A stretch of 15,425 nt of DNA, taken from assembly GCA_043820875.1 (NCBI GenBank), contig JBDRDI010000016.1, positions 1-15,425 of the forward strand, written 5' to 3'. The position numbers and the translations under genes were made by a program. This document shows positions 7,020 through 14,098 of the stretch, piece after piece; positions within the stretch are counted from its first letter, which is position 1; each line of letters begins with the position of its first letter. The notes under the pieces were generated by a model. It was not told the origin of the DNA. It worked only from the letters and a program-made list of their open reading frames with translations, and did not search any database. The stretch is from JBDRDI01 sp043820875 (GTDB lineage: Bacteria; Patescibacteriota; Patescibacteriia; Patescibacteriales; UBA12075).

Positions 7020-8228
7020 TTATAAATATTTTCTTTCCCTAATCTCTTCCGGTAGATATTTTTGTTCTTCTTTGTAATCATGCTCTGGACTGTATTTATA
7101 GTCTTTTCCATATCCTAAATCTCTCATCAACCCCGTCGACGCGTTGCGCAGGTGCAGAGGCACGGGCAAGTTGCCGTGTTCTTTCACGTCAGCCGCGGCT
7201 TTGTTGTAAGCCGTGTATAAATCATTTGACTTTTGGCATTTGGACATATATACAACTGCTTGCGCGAGAATTACGTTGCATTCGGGCGCGCCCAAAAAAT
7301 GACACGCATTGTACGCCGTAACAGCTTGCTCCAAAGCGCGGGAATTTGCCAAGCCAATATCTTCGGAAGCAAATCGCACCAGTCGGCGCGCAATATACAG
7401 AGGATATTCTCCTGCTTCAAACATTCTTGCCAGCCAATAAAGCGCGGCGTCAGCATTTCCTCCTCGCATTGATTTATGCAAAGCGGAAATAATATTATAA
7501 TGTTCTTCACCGTCTTTGTCATACAATAGATGCGATTTTTGAAAAGCTTCCTTGATTAACTTCGCGGTTATTTCGTTACTAACCGAACCAGCATATTCCA
7601 AAACATTCAAAGCCACGCGCGCGTCGCCATTGCTCATTTTTGCCAGCATCTCAACAATTTCGTCCCCTATTTTTAAATCAAGTTTTCCCAGTCCTCTTTC
7701 GGCGTCAATTATAGAGTTTTTTATTATTTTTATTATATCATCACTTGATAATTGATTCAAAACAAAAACACGACAACGGGAGATAAGCGCGCCTCGCACT
7801 TCAAAGCTGGGATTTTCGGTTGTGGCGCCAATGAGTGTCACCACACCCTTTTCCACGTGCGGTAAGAGAGCGTCTTGCTGTTTTTTATTCCAACGATGAA
7901 TTTCATCAATAAAAAGAATTGTTTTTTTATCTTCCAACTGATTGGCTCTGGCTTCTGATATTACTTGGCGCAAATCTTTCAACCCACTCGTCACCGCGCT
8001 TATTTTCAAAAATTCGGCATTCGTACCTTTGGCGATAATGTGCGCCAATGTTGTTTTTCCGCTTCCCGGTGGCCCCCAAAAAATCATGGAAGGCAAATTA
8101 TCCGCCTCAATCGCTTTCCGCAACAATGTCCCCTGTCCGGCAATTTTTTCTTGACCCAAAAAATCCTCCAGTTTTTCCGGCCTCATCCGATCGGCCAACG
8201 GCCTTTGTTGTTTTTTATATTCACTCAT
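7020..8228 (-). CDS. rarA: RarA/MgsA-family replication-associated recombination ATPase
   Basis: AAA+ ATPase related to clamp-loader subunits and RuvB; in E. coli and yeast (Mgs1) it acts at stalled forks. 402 residues, slightly shorter than E. coli RarA. Visible parts are the opening RPLADRMRPEKLEDFLGQEKI and Walker A GPPGSGKTT (52-60). Walker B is ILFIDEIHRWNKKQQDALL (104-122) and sensor 1 is IGATTENPSFEV (133-144). The arginine-finger region is ALISRCRVF. The C-terminal tetramerisation domain has YDKDGEEHYNIISALHKSMRGG and VRFASEDIGLAN, with LPVPLHLRNA near the end. It is distinguished from RuvB by these RarA-specific C-terminal motifs. The start ATG at 8228 has only a weak purine stretch upstream. 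It is divergent from the small plus-strand unit at 8239. Confidence 0.93.
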   Translation of the reverse strand: MSEYKKQQRPLADRMRPEKLEDFLGQEKIAGQGTLLRKAIEADNLPSMIFWGPPGSGKTTLAHIIAKGTNAEFLKISAVTSGLKDLRQVISEARANQLEDKKTILFIDEIHRWNKKQQDALLPHVEKGVVTLIGATTENPSFEVRGALISRCRVFVLNQLSSDDIIKIIKNSIIDAERGLGKLDLKIGDEIVEMLAKMSNGDARVALNVLEYAGSVSNEITAKLIKEAFQKSHLLYDKDGEEHYNIISALHKSMRGGNADAALYWLARMFEAGEYPLYIARRLVRFASEDIGLANSRALEQAVTAYNACHFLGAPECNVILAQAVVYMSKCQKSNDLYTAYNKAAADVKEHGNLPVPLHLRNASTGLMRDLGYGKDYKYSPEHDYKEEQKYLPEEIRERKYL

Positions 8229-8238
8229 ATGTTTGCTC

Positions 8239-8268
8239 TTGACGGATATTTCTGTTTTTTGCTATTAT
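8239..8268 (+). promoter_or_regulatory. promoter of the small plus-strand unit
   Basis: TTGACG (8239-8244), an 18-bp spacer and TATTAT (8263-8268). This is a strong sigma-70-type match with the predicted start near 8275. No annotated-size gene follows on this strand, so the promoter points to a short transcript. Confidence 0.65.
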
Positions 8269-8269
8269 G

Positions 8270-8298
8270 TTTATAAGTAGCTGTAAGCTACATGTCTG
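8270..8298 (-). promoter_or_regulatory. possible rarA promoter
   Basis: Minus strand: CAGACA (8298-8293), a 17-bp spacer and TATAAA (8275-8270), with a predicted leader of about 35 nt. It overlaps the start of the divergent plus-strand transcript, so the two promoters could interfere. The -35 matches in 4 of 6 positions. Confidence 0.35.
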
Positions 8299-8441
8299 CA
8301 CACCATAGAAAGGGAAACCATATGGAAGTATTTAACAAGTCTGTAGCGACGATCGAGGAGCTGAGCGGATAAGGTCGAAGAAAGACTCAATTCCGTTCTG
8401 GGCCGCATCGTGGTTATTTTATAACCGGTGCGGCCCACTTT
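8275..8441 (+). ncRNA. candidate small structured RNA, family unknown
   Basis: A GC-rich island of about 165 nt in AT-rich surroundings, bounded by a promoter and a terminator hairpin. Predicted helices are a 6-bp stem with a 3-nt loop (8278-8292, GTAGCT/AGCTAC) and a two-part helix. In the latter, AGTCT (8338-8342) pairs with AGACT (8383-8387), and CGAC (8347-8350) pairs with GTCG (8374-8377). The terminator stem follows. I looked for hallmarks of 6S RNA (closing end helix), SRP RNA, RNase P RNA, tmRNA and T-box leaders and saw none. The same segment also holds a short ORF with an SD (next entry), so an mRNA for a micro-protein is the main alternative. Confidence 0.5.
8322..8424 (+). pseudogene. 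possible frameshifted or programmed-shift micro-ORF (about 33 aa)
   Basis: An ATG at 8322 has a well-placed SD (AAAGGGA at 8309-8315, 6-nt spacing) and reads MEVFNKSVATIEELSG before TAA at 8370. An in-frame ATG at 8292 would add ten residues. Skipping one G near 8367 continues as DKVEERLNSVLGRIVVIL up to TAA at 8422. The joined peptide has hydrophobic residues every 3-4 positions (V8, I11, L14, V18, L22, V25, I29), the pattern of an amphipathic helix. This could be a base-call error, a decayed gene or a +1 frameshift; it may also be chance inside a structural RNA. The codons are more GC-rich than those of flanking genes. Confidence 0.3.
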
Positions 8442-8445
8442 TATA
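8400..8445 (+). terminator. terminator of the small plus-strand unit
   Basis: Stem GGGCCGCA (8400-8407) with TGCGGCCC (8429-8436), small internal loop, then GGTTAT (8412-8417) with ATAACC (8421-8426), TTT loop. It is followed by ACTTTTAT. It is the most GC-rich hairpin in the window. Confidence 0.7.
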
Positions 8446-8462
8446 TCTAAAAACTTTTTATT

Positions 8463-8497
8463 AAAAGAGGATGGAAAAAACCCCATCCTTTTTTTAT
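8463..8497. terminator. terminator for rpoD (minus), also usable from the plus side
   Basis: GGATGG (8469-8474) pairs with CCATCC (8483-8488). Flanking A-run and T-run extend the stem to about 11-12 pairs including one G-U. A T-run follows on the plus side and a shorter TCTTTT on the minus side. It lies just past the rpoD stop and can back up the plus-strand terminator at 8400. Confidence 0.7.
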
Positions 8498-8531
8498 TTT
8501 ATTTTTTTAAAATTAATAAAAATTAAATTTT

Positions 8532-9845
8532 TTAATAATCCTGTAACTTCCCTATTCCTTCATAACGTTGAATTTTTTCCAGCGCTTTTGATTCAATCTG
8601 CCGGATGCGCTCGCGCGTCACGTCAAATTCTCGGCCAACTTCTTCCAAGGTGTGCGCCACGCCGTCTTCCAGTCCAAATCTCATTTCCAGAATTTTCTGC
8701 TCGCGCGGAGAAAGCTTGGTAATCACTTCTTTGACATAATCTCGCAGAAGGCGCAAAGCCGCCGAGCGGTCAGGGGTTATATTTTTTACGTCTTCAATAA
8801 AATCTTCCAAAGTAGAGTCTTCTTCATCTTCACCAACTGTTGTTTCCAGAGAAATCGTATCTTGCGAAATTTTCATGATATGGCTCACTTTATCAATATT
8901 CTCGCCCATCTCGGCGGAAATTTCTTCCGGCAATGGTTCGCGTCCCAAATCTTGGACCAACTGTCTTTCAACTTGGGTAAATTTATTGATCGTCTCAACC
9001 ATGTGGACAGGAATTCGAATTGTTCTGGATTGATCGGCCAACGCCCTGGTGATTGCCTGTCGAATCCACCAAGTCGCATAAGTTGAGAACTTATATCCTT
9101 TTTTATATTCAAATTTTTCCACGGCGCGAAACAATCCGATATTTCCTTCTTGTATCAAGTCCAAAAGCGAGAGCCCTTTGGCGCCTGTAAATTTTTTGGC
9201 AATGGAAACAACCAAGCGCAAATTCGCTTCAATCAGTCTGCGTTTGGCCGCCACGTCGCCCTGCTCTTTTCTTTTGGCCAACTCAACTTCTTCCGCACCG
9301 TTCAAAAGAGGCACGCGACCGATTTCTTTCAAATACATTTGAATGGAATCAGAACTTAATTTTGACAAATCAATATTGGTCGCGCCGATTTTATCTTGTT
9401 TCACCTTAAGCATCTCCTCTCCCAGCACCAAGCCGGTGTCTTCAACAATACCCACGCCCATCATCTGCAATTTTTCTAAAAATAATTCATACTCATAAAC
9501 ATATTCTTCAACTTCCGGAAAAATATAAAGAATTTCGGTTTCAGTCACAAAACCGCGCGATCGACCCTTTTGAGCGAGTTTCTCGGCTTCTTCAGGATCG
9601 AACGGTTTGGGCTCTCGTATTTTGACCTGTTTTTTTGGTAAAAATTTTCTTCGGCGATTCACACGCGCAGTTGTTTTTTTAAACGTTGCCTTTCTCTTTT
9701 TTACAACTATTTTGGCTTTGACAACTTTTTTAACAATCTTACGTGGTTTGATTTTCTTTTTTATGGCCGCAACTATTTTTTTGGTAACATTTTTTTTCTT
9801 AACTATTTTTTTTGCTACCACTTTTTTATTATTTTTTGTCTTCAT
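8532..9845 (-). CDS. rpoD: RNA polymerase primary sigma factor RpoD with lysine-rich N-terminal tail
   Basis: Directs RNA polymerase to housekeeping promoters. 437 residues. Region 1.2/2 starts near 163 with SDSIQMYLKEIGRVPLL. Region 2 carries RLIEANLRLVVSIAKKF (203-219), DLIQEGNIGLFRAVEKF (229-245) and the -10-binding YKFSTYATWWIRQAI (251-265). Region 3 follows, and region 4 ends with the helix-turn-helix TLEEVGREFDVTRERIRQIE (399-418). These are primary-sigma features. Odd part: residues 1-76 hold 29 Lys and 6 Arg and no Asp or Glu, resembling a histone-H1-like tail, followed by an acidic helix in place of classical region 1.1. The start codon overlaps the dnaG stop (ATGA), which fixes the start and shows translational coupling. 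Confidence 0.95.
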   Translation of the reverse strand: MKTKNNKKVVAKKIVKKKNVTKKIVAAIKKKIKPRKIVKKVVKAKIVVKKRKATFKKTTARVNRRRKFLPKKQVKIREPKPFDPEEAEKLAQKGRSRGFVTETEILYIFPEVEEYVYEYELFLEKLQMMGVGIVEDTGLVLGEEMLKVKQDKIGATNIDLSKLSSDSIQMYLKEIGRVPLLNGAEEVELAKRKEQGDVAAKRRLIEANLRLVVSIAKKFTGAKGLSLLDLIQEGNIGLFRAVEKFEYKKGYKFSTYATWWIRQAITRALADQSRTIRIPVHMVETINKFTQVERQLVQDLGREPLPEEISAEMGENIDKVSHIMKISQDTISLETTVGEDEEDSTLEDFIEDVKNITPDRSAALRLLRDYVKEVITKLSPREQKILEMRFGLEDGVAHTLEEVGREFDVTRERIRQIESKALEKIQRYEGIGKLQDY

Positions 9846-11698
9846 ATTCCTTTAATTTCTTTTAAACGCTCCGTAATTTTTTTAAATTCTTCCATTAATT
9901 CACCAATGGTTAATTTATCTTTGTTTTTTTCCGATTCAGCTATTTTCTTTTCAATTTCCAACATCTTGCGTTTCAAATAATTTTCCTTCAAAGGCACGGA
10001 TATTTTAATAATTTCCGCTTTTGCTTGGCTTTCTTGCAATTCCGGAAATTCCTTGTCGCCCAAAAGAACAAGCCTATCCAAAACATTCAGCTTGTTAATA
10101 TTTTTATTTTCCTCTATCTGGTGTAAATCATTTTTTATTAAATCACCGAGCTCATTATAATCAAAATTAGCATCTGTACTGGAAGATGCACTTATAATAT
10201 TATTATAATATAATAATAGATTTTTGTATATAACTTGATTGATTTTTCCGATCACATAGCTGATGTCAAAATTCTTTATCAAATATTCTATTAAAAATGG
10301 AAATTTAATGGTCAGCGATAATAGAAGTTCACTCAACTGCTCTTCCTTGGACGCAGACCTGATTTCTACATGCGCTTCATTCATATTACTTTCTGTTCTA
10401 TTATATTTTTTTTGAGGGGCTGATTTTTTTATGGCCTCTCTCAGCAAATTTTCATCCACATCTATTTTATTGCCAAGCTCCTTAAGCCAATAATCTCTCT
10501 CAATCGCATTGCCAAGTTTGACAATGATGGGCAAAAGAATTTTTGCCGCCTCGCGTTTACCGGAAACATCTTTTAAATTTATTTTTAAAAATGTTTTATC
10601 AAAATAATATTGCATCATTTCTTTTGCGCCATCCACGGCATCTGCAAACATTTTCGGATTATTTTTAATACACTCGTCCGGATCTTTCCCGTCCGGCAAT
10701 TCTATCACGCGAATATTCATCTCCGCGCGCATCGCCTCTTTGATCCCACGGTCTGCCGCCATTTTACCGGCTTCATCCATATCAAAAGAAAGAGCGATAT
10801 TATTTGTATATCTCTTAATCAATTTAATCTGCTCTTCAGTCAAGGCTGTGCCAGATGACGCCACGACATTCTTAAATCCATTCTGATGCGCGGTAATCGC
10901 GTCCATCTGACCCTCCACAATAATTGCCAAATTTTCTTTTTTAATATATTGTTTTGCCTTGTCTAAAGCGAATAATATTTTACTTTTATCATAGACTTGA
11001 GTTTGCGGACTGTTAATATATTTTCCTCCCTGCTTCTCATCATTTTCTTTTTCCGGAGAAATTCGCGCGGAAAAAGCCACTGTGTCGCCATTGATATTAT
11101 TGATTGGAAACATAATTCGACCCCTGAACCGGTCATAATATCCGGAGCCGACATTTTTTTTCACGCTCATTCCGGACAAAAATATTTCCTGATCCGTATA
11201 TCCTTTTTGGCGCAAAGCATTATAAACTTTTTCCCATGCGTCCGGACTGCATCCCACCTGCCACTCCTCTATTGTTTCGTCGCTAAGACCTCTTTTTTTC
11301 AAATACGCGCGCGCGCTTACTGCTTCTTGCGCTTCACGCAAAAAACGATTGAAATATTTTCGAGATAATTCCAGTATATCTAAAATCTTATTTTTTTGCG
11401 AAGCAACTTGCGGATCTTCCCTTATCAACACTACGCCGGCCTTGGGCGCCAAGATGCGAAGCGCCTCTGAAAAATCAACGCCCTCGCTTTCCATAACAAA
11501 CGAAAAAATATCACCGCCTTTGCCGCAACCGAAACAATGCCAAATCTGTTTTTCTTGGCTGACCATAAAAGATGGAGTTTTTTCCCGGTGAAACGGGCAA
11601 TTCGCCTTGAAATTGGAACCGGCCTGCTTCAACTGCATGTATTCACGAATGACTTCCACAATGTCCAGTCTTGATTTTATTTCTTCTGATGGTTGCAT
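9842..11698 (-). CDS. dnaG: DNA primase DnaG
   Basis: Makes RNA primers for the replication fork together with DnaB. 618 residues. The CHC2 zinc-binding domain has Cys34, His37, Cys55 and Cys58 (CPFH...CFGC). The catalytic core includes YYDRFRGRIMFPI (187-199). The Toprim domain has EGQMD (262-266; the family usually has EGYMD) and the metal-binding FDMDEAG (305-311, where DxD is Asp306 and Asp308). The C-terminal third is less conserved and should carry the DnaB-binding helical domain. No SD precedes the ATG at 11698, but a good promoter does. It forms the conserved dnaG-rpoD pair of the macromolecular synthesis operon; rpsU is absent here. Confidence 0.95.
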   Translation of the reverse strand: MQPSEEIKSRLDIVEVIREYMQLKQAGSNFKANCPFHREKTPSFMVSQEKQIWHCFGCGKGGDIFSFVMESEGVDFSEALRILAPKAGVVLIREDPQVASQKNKILDILELSRKYFNRFLREAQEAVSARAYLKKRGLSDETIEEWQVGCSPDAWEKVYNALRQKGYTDQEIFLSGMSVKKNVGSGYYDRFRGRIMFPINNINGDTVAFSARISPEKENDEKQGGKYINSPQTQVYDKSKILFALDKAKQYIKKENLAIIVEGQMDAITAHQNGFKNVVASSGTALTEEQIKLIKRYTNNIALSFDMDEAGKMAADRGIKEAMRAEMNIRVIELPDGKDPDECIKNNPKMFADAVDGAKEMMQYYFDKTFLKINLKDVSGKREAAKILLPIIVKLGNAIERDYWLKELGNKIDVDENLLREAIKKSAPQKKYNRTESNMNEAHVEIRSASKEEQLSELLLSLTIKFPFLIEYLIKNFDISYVIGKINQVIYKNLLLYYNNIISASSSTDANFDYNELGDLIKNDLHQIEENKNINKLNVLDRLVLLGDKEFPELQESQAKAEIIKISVPLKENYLKRKMLEIEKKIAESEKNKDKLTIGELMEEFKKITERLKEIKGI

Positions 11699-11763
11699 AA
11701 TTGGCTAAAATTAAAACAATTTTCACTTCCATTTTTTATACTTTATAATCTATATGTATAATC

Positions 11764-11792
11764 ATTTTATGGCACTGACAAGAATTAGTCAA
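11764..11792 (-). promoter_or_regulatory. dnaG-rpoD promoter
   Basis: Minus strand: TTGACT (11792-11787), an exact 17-bp spacer and TAAAAT (11769-11764). The predicted start is near 11757, with a leader of about 58 nt. It lies directly after the terminator of the upstream cassette, so dnaG transcription is insulated from it. Confidence 0.65.
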
Positions 11793-11794
11793 AT

Positions 11795-11830
11795 AGAAAA
11801 AACCTCCGTTGCATTGTGCAATCGGAGGTT
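11795..11830 (-). terminator. terminator of the two-gene cassette
   Basis: AACCTCCG (11801-11808) pairs with CGGAGGTT (11823-11830), TTGCA (11809-11813) with TGCAA (11817-11821), one bulged base and a 3-nt loop. On the minus strand it ends in TTTTTT, so it terminates transcripts coming from 11862-12644. Confidence 0.85.
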
Positions 11831-11861
11831 GGTTAAATTGAAAAAACAATTTTATTCTCTA

Positions 11862-12197
11862 TTAAAGCTTCAGCCCCTCAACCCTTGCCGGGTCAAGTTT
11901 GAGTCCGTTCTTCGGAAAGATGATACCGAAACCGATATGGGGTATTTCAAAAAATATTTTACCTCCGCCGATATCACGTGGCTTGCAGCTTGTTGCAATC
12001 TCGAATGAGGTGACGTGATGATTCTTCCATTTTTTATTCTTTTGATCATAACGAGCTACCCACGGACTTTTAAAAACAACTTGGTCTTTGTTGACTTTAA
12101 TCGATTCAATGGGACCATGGTGCACAACGTCACCATCATGTGTTTCAACATCACCACCTACGATGTCGTCTCTCTTAGCAATCTCTTCCCATGTCAT
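11862..12197 (-). CDS. unrecognised small protein of the accessory cassette (111 aa)
   Basis: No family I can name with confidence. The ATG at 12197 is preferred to the adjacent ATG at 12200 because the strong SD (GGGAGG at 12208-12203) is then 5 nt away rather than 2. The protein (MTWEEIAKRDDIVGGDVETH...) has no signal peptide or membrane segment. It appears all-beta: alternating strands with GGDVETHDGDVVHHGPIESIKV, VVFKSPWVARYD and a Gly-rich IGGGKIFFEIPHIGFGIIF. Some Patescibacteria small proteins have a similar GPIxSI...W.A layout as I recall it, but I cannot verify this. It follows the 139-aa gene by about 25 bp and is followed by a strong terminator, so the two form one transcript. Confidence 0.75.
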   Translation of the reverse strand: MTWEEIAKRDDIVGGDVETHDGDVVHHGPIESIKVNKDQVVFKSPWVARYDQKNKKWKNHHVTSFEIATSCKPRDIGGGKIFFEIPHIGFGIIFPKNGLKLDPARVEGLKL

Positions 12198-12224
12198 CAT
12201 ATCCTCCCTTTGTAAATTACTTTC

Positions 12225-12644
12225 TTACAAAAAGATTAGTGTAATATAATCCGTTATATGCGACACCATCTCTTTGTAACGCCTTTTGCACTCCTCAATG
12301 TTTATTTCTGAGCGACTGCTTATTTTGATTCTTGCTACAACAGTCAGATTGCGCTCTTTTCTGTTGAATGCGTAAAACATCCACCGATTATTTTTGTGAG
12401 CCTTTTTTAATGAATCGTTCGCAAGCTGTATACCAACCACAATATCGCCGAAGTCGGCGCCCCTTGGAATGCTCAGCCAAAATCCGATTCTTACAAAATC
12501 ATTATCGGTGAAAACCTGCCCCTCGAAAACCTCTCTCCGAATGTTTTGAGAAAAAGCCAAGGCATTAGCACCTTGACGAGCAGAAGAGATTCCCATCCCT
12601 TCGAAGATCTCTTGCACCGCATCAAGCGCCATATTTGACTCCAT
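12225..12644 (-). CDS. unrecognised 139-aa cytosolic protein of the accessory cassette
   Basis: First gene of a two-gene unit. The ATG at 12644 has a clear SD (AAAGGGGA at 12658-12651, 6-nt spacing). No membrane segment or signal peptide. The predicted order is a short N-terminal helix (MALDAVQEIFEGMGISS), several beta strands (GQVFTDNDFVRIGFWLSIPRG, FGDIVVGIQLA), a helix with ANDSLKKAHKNN and strands (WMFYAFNRKERNLTVVARIKI). A C-terminal helix (IEECKRRYKEMVSHITDYI) closes it. This alternation, with the Asn-containing middle helix, is reminiscent of the YbjN/type III chaperone-like fold, a guess that needs profile comparison. The strong SD sets it apart from the core genes around it. Confidence 0.75.
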   Translation of the reverse strand: MESNMALDAVQEIFEGMGISSARQGANALAFSQNIRREVFEGQVFTDNDFVRIGFWLSIPRGADFGDIVVGIQLANDSLKKAHKNNRWMFYAFNRKERNLTVVARIKISSRSEINIEECKRRYKEMVSHITDYITLIFL

Positions 12645-12700
12645 CTGATTTCCCCTTTCATAACTTGTGAAAAATCATACTGCTAAATCAATATTCAATA

Positions 12701-12728
12701 TATTTACATATATATTAATAATTGTCAA
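12701..12728 (-). promoter_or_regulatory. possible promoter of the two-gene cassette
   Basis: A perfect TTGACA on the minus strand (12728-12723) is followed after 16 bp by TG-TAAATA (12706-12701). The -10 is poor, but the region is very AT-rich and correctly placed about 60 bp before the ATG at 12644. Confidence 0.3.
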
Positions 12729-12816
12729 GATTTAAGTTAATACGCAACAATCAGCACACTTACTTTTATTGTTTTATATGATATAATTATATTAAAGTCT
12801 TTTATGATCTTGTTTT

Positions 12817-12861
12817 AAAAAAATTGAGGAGAGGGAGCGTTGTAACACACTCCCTCCCCTC
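12817..12861 (-). terminator. terminator of the small membrane-protein unit
   Basis: A 12-bp stem with one mismatch (12826-12837 with 12850-12861), purine-rich on one side and pyrimidine-rich on the other. It is followed on the minus strand by AATTTTTTT. The orientation shows a minus-strand transcript ends here, arriving from the 12895-13110 unit. Confidence 0.8.
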
Positions 12862-12894
12862 TGGGACTGGAATTTTTGCGGGCATCTACCGGCC

Positions 12895-13047
12895 TTAAAC
12901 TATCTTACCGGTTGAGGTTTTTCGGCTCTGGTTATCGGGCGCTCCATCTGGCAGAAGAAACTCCGCATAGATCATATAACCAAGTCCTAGCGCAAATCCG
13001 ATTACGGTATTGAAACCGTCCTGCGAAGAATAAACAAAACCATTCAC
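12895..13047 (-). CDS. candidate 50-aa single-helix membrane protein
   Basis: A short ORF beginning at GTG (13047) and ending TAA at 12895. It reads MNGFVYSSQDGFNTVIGFAL followed by GLGYMIYAEFLLPDG and a polar tail ending in KIV. Residues 12-32 form a convincing glycine-containing transmembrane helix; the C-terminal 18 residues are polar and basic, so probably cytoplasmic. It lies between a strong promoter (13082-13110) and a strong terminator (12817-12861), forming a self-contained unit of about 260 nt. A competing 61-codon frame across the same DNA (12932-13117) begins upstream of the predicted transcript start. The SD is weak (GGA about 7 nt before GTG). A regulatory RNA remains possible: ACGGT/ACCGT (minus strand, about 13019-13004) can form a small hairpin. 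Confidence 0.5.
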   Translation of the reverse strand: MNGFVYSSQDGFNTVIGFALGLGYMIYAEFLLPDGAPDNQSRKTSTGKIV

Positions 13048-13081
13048 AGTGTTCCATCAATCGTTTCCAATCCTTGATAGC

Positions 13082-13110
13082 AATATAAACAAACGTCTTA
13101 AAAAAGTCAA
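13082..13110 (-). promoter_or_regulatory. promoter of the small membrane-protein unit
   Basis: Minus strand: TTGACT (13110-13105), an exact 17-bp spacer and TATATT (13087-13082). The predicted start is near 13075, about 28 nt before the GTG. It is one of the best promoter matches in the window, which argues that the unit is expressed. Confidence 0.7.
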
Positions 13111-13140
13111 GTGACAAAAATATATTAAATAATTAATTTA

Positions 13141-14043
13141 ATGTCAAAAAAACAAGAAAATATTGGTGTAATTTTTGCCTTGGCCAGCGCGGCAATGTGG
13201 GGTATGTTCCCGGTACTGGTTAATCAAGGAACACAAAGTATTCCGCCAATAACATTCGCGGCCATCACAACTTTATTCGCGGCTGGAGGTTCTTTCATTT
13301 ACGCAGCGACAGAGGGCGAACTTCACGAATTAAAAAATAAAAAGGCTTATGTGCCATTAATAATGGTCACATTTCTTATTGTCATTATCCCCTACATTCT
13401 GTTTTTCATCGGCTCCAGTAAAACTTCCGGCATGAATTCTTCCCTGCTTTTACTTTCAGAAATTATTTTCATGCTATTATTCACTCCTTTCATTGGAGAA
13501 AAAAACACAGCAAAAAAACTTCTCGGCTCTCTCGGGATATTTGCCGGAGCGCTATTGATTTTGTATAATGGCAAATTTGACTTAAATACCGGAGATTTAT
13601 TAATTATTGCCAGCGCCGTAACATATCCAGTGGGAAATTTTTACGCCAAAAAAGCATTAAATTCCTTTTCTCCAGCAATAGTTCTATTCGCGCGTTTTTT
13701 GCTTGGAGGACTTTTTATTCTGGCCGTTGCCCTGATCGTTGAACCGCAAGCAAACATATCCGACATTGTCTCAACACACTGGAGACTGATCTTATTCACC
13801 GGCTTGATTCTTTTGGGACTGAGTAAAATTTTATGGTATGAAGGACTTAAGCGCCTTGATATTTCAAAAGCAATATCTCTCTCAGCAACATTTCCATTAT
13901 TCAGCTTAATTATTTTAATCGGGTTTTTTAAAGAAACACCGTCTTCATTCCAATGGATAGGAATTATCATTATGGCAATCGGAGTATATTTTTCCATCAA
14001 AAGAGCTTCTGTTGATTCCGCTTCAACGAAATACGCGGATTAA
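13141..14043 (+). CDS. EamA/DMT-superfamily transporter
   Basis: Membrane exporter of the drug/metabolite transporter superfamily; the substrate cannot be told from sequence. 300 residues with about ten hydrophobic helices in two homologous halves, as expected for the 2xEamA layout. The first half opens with GVIFALASAAMWGMFPVLVNQ. It ends around SSLLLLSEIIFMLLFTPFIGE and LGIFAGALLILYN. The second half begins DLLIIASAVTYPVGNFYAKKAL and ends FQWIGIIIMAIGVYFSIKR. A short Ser/Asp-rich tail closes the protein. The ATG at 13141 has no SD. It is transcribed divergently from the small membrane-protein unit and convergently with the two-helix gene at 14099. I see no clear terminator in the 55 bp after it. 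Confidence 0.9.
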   Translation: MSKKQENIGVIFALASAAMWGMFPVLVNQGTQSIPPITFAAITTLFAAGGSFIYAATEGELHELKNKKAYVPLIMVTFLIVIIPYILFFIGSSKTSGMNSSLLLLSEIIFMLLFTPFIGEKNTAKKLLGSLGIFAGALLILYNGKFDLNTGDLLIIASAVTYPVGNFYAKKALNSFSPAIVLFARFLLGGLFILAVALIVEPQANISDIVSTHWRLILFTGLILLGLSKILWYEGLKRLDISKAISLSATFPLFSLIILIGFFKETPSSFQWIGIIIMAIGVYFSIKRASVDSASTKYAD

Positions 14044-14098
14044 TAACAAATAAAAAAAAGCGGTTTATAGACATGCTCAGGTCTTTGTTTGATTGACT

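Noticed and set aside
8271..8486. Minus-strand ORF of 71 codons across the small plus-strand unit
   Set aside because: It has no SD or promoter, crosses two terminator hairpins and is antisense to a better-supported unit.
11754..12008. Plus-strand ORF of 84 codons across the cassette terminator
   Set aside because: It reads through the terminator hairpin and antisense to the 111-aa gene, has no SD, and its product looks unstructured.
12932..13117. 61-codon minus-strand frame overlapping the 50-aa candidate
   Set aside because: It would begin at a TTG codon upstream of the predicted transcript start, inside the promoter. The product has no coherent helix and is rich in Cys, Arg and Trp.
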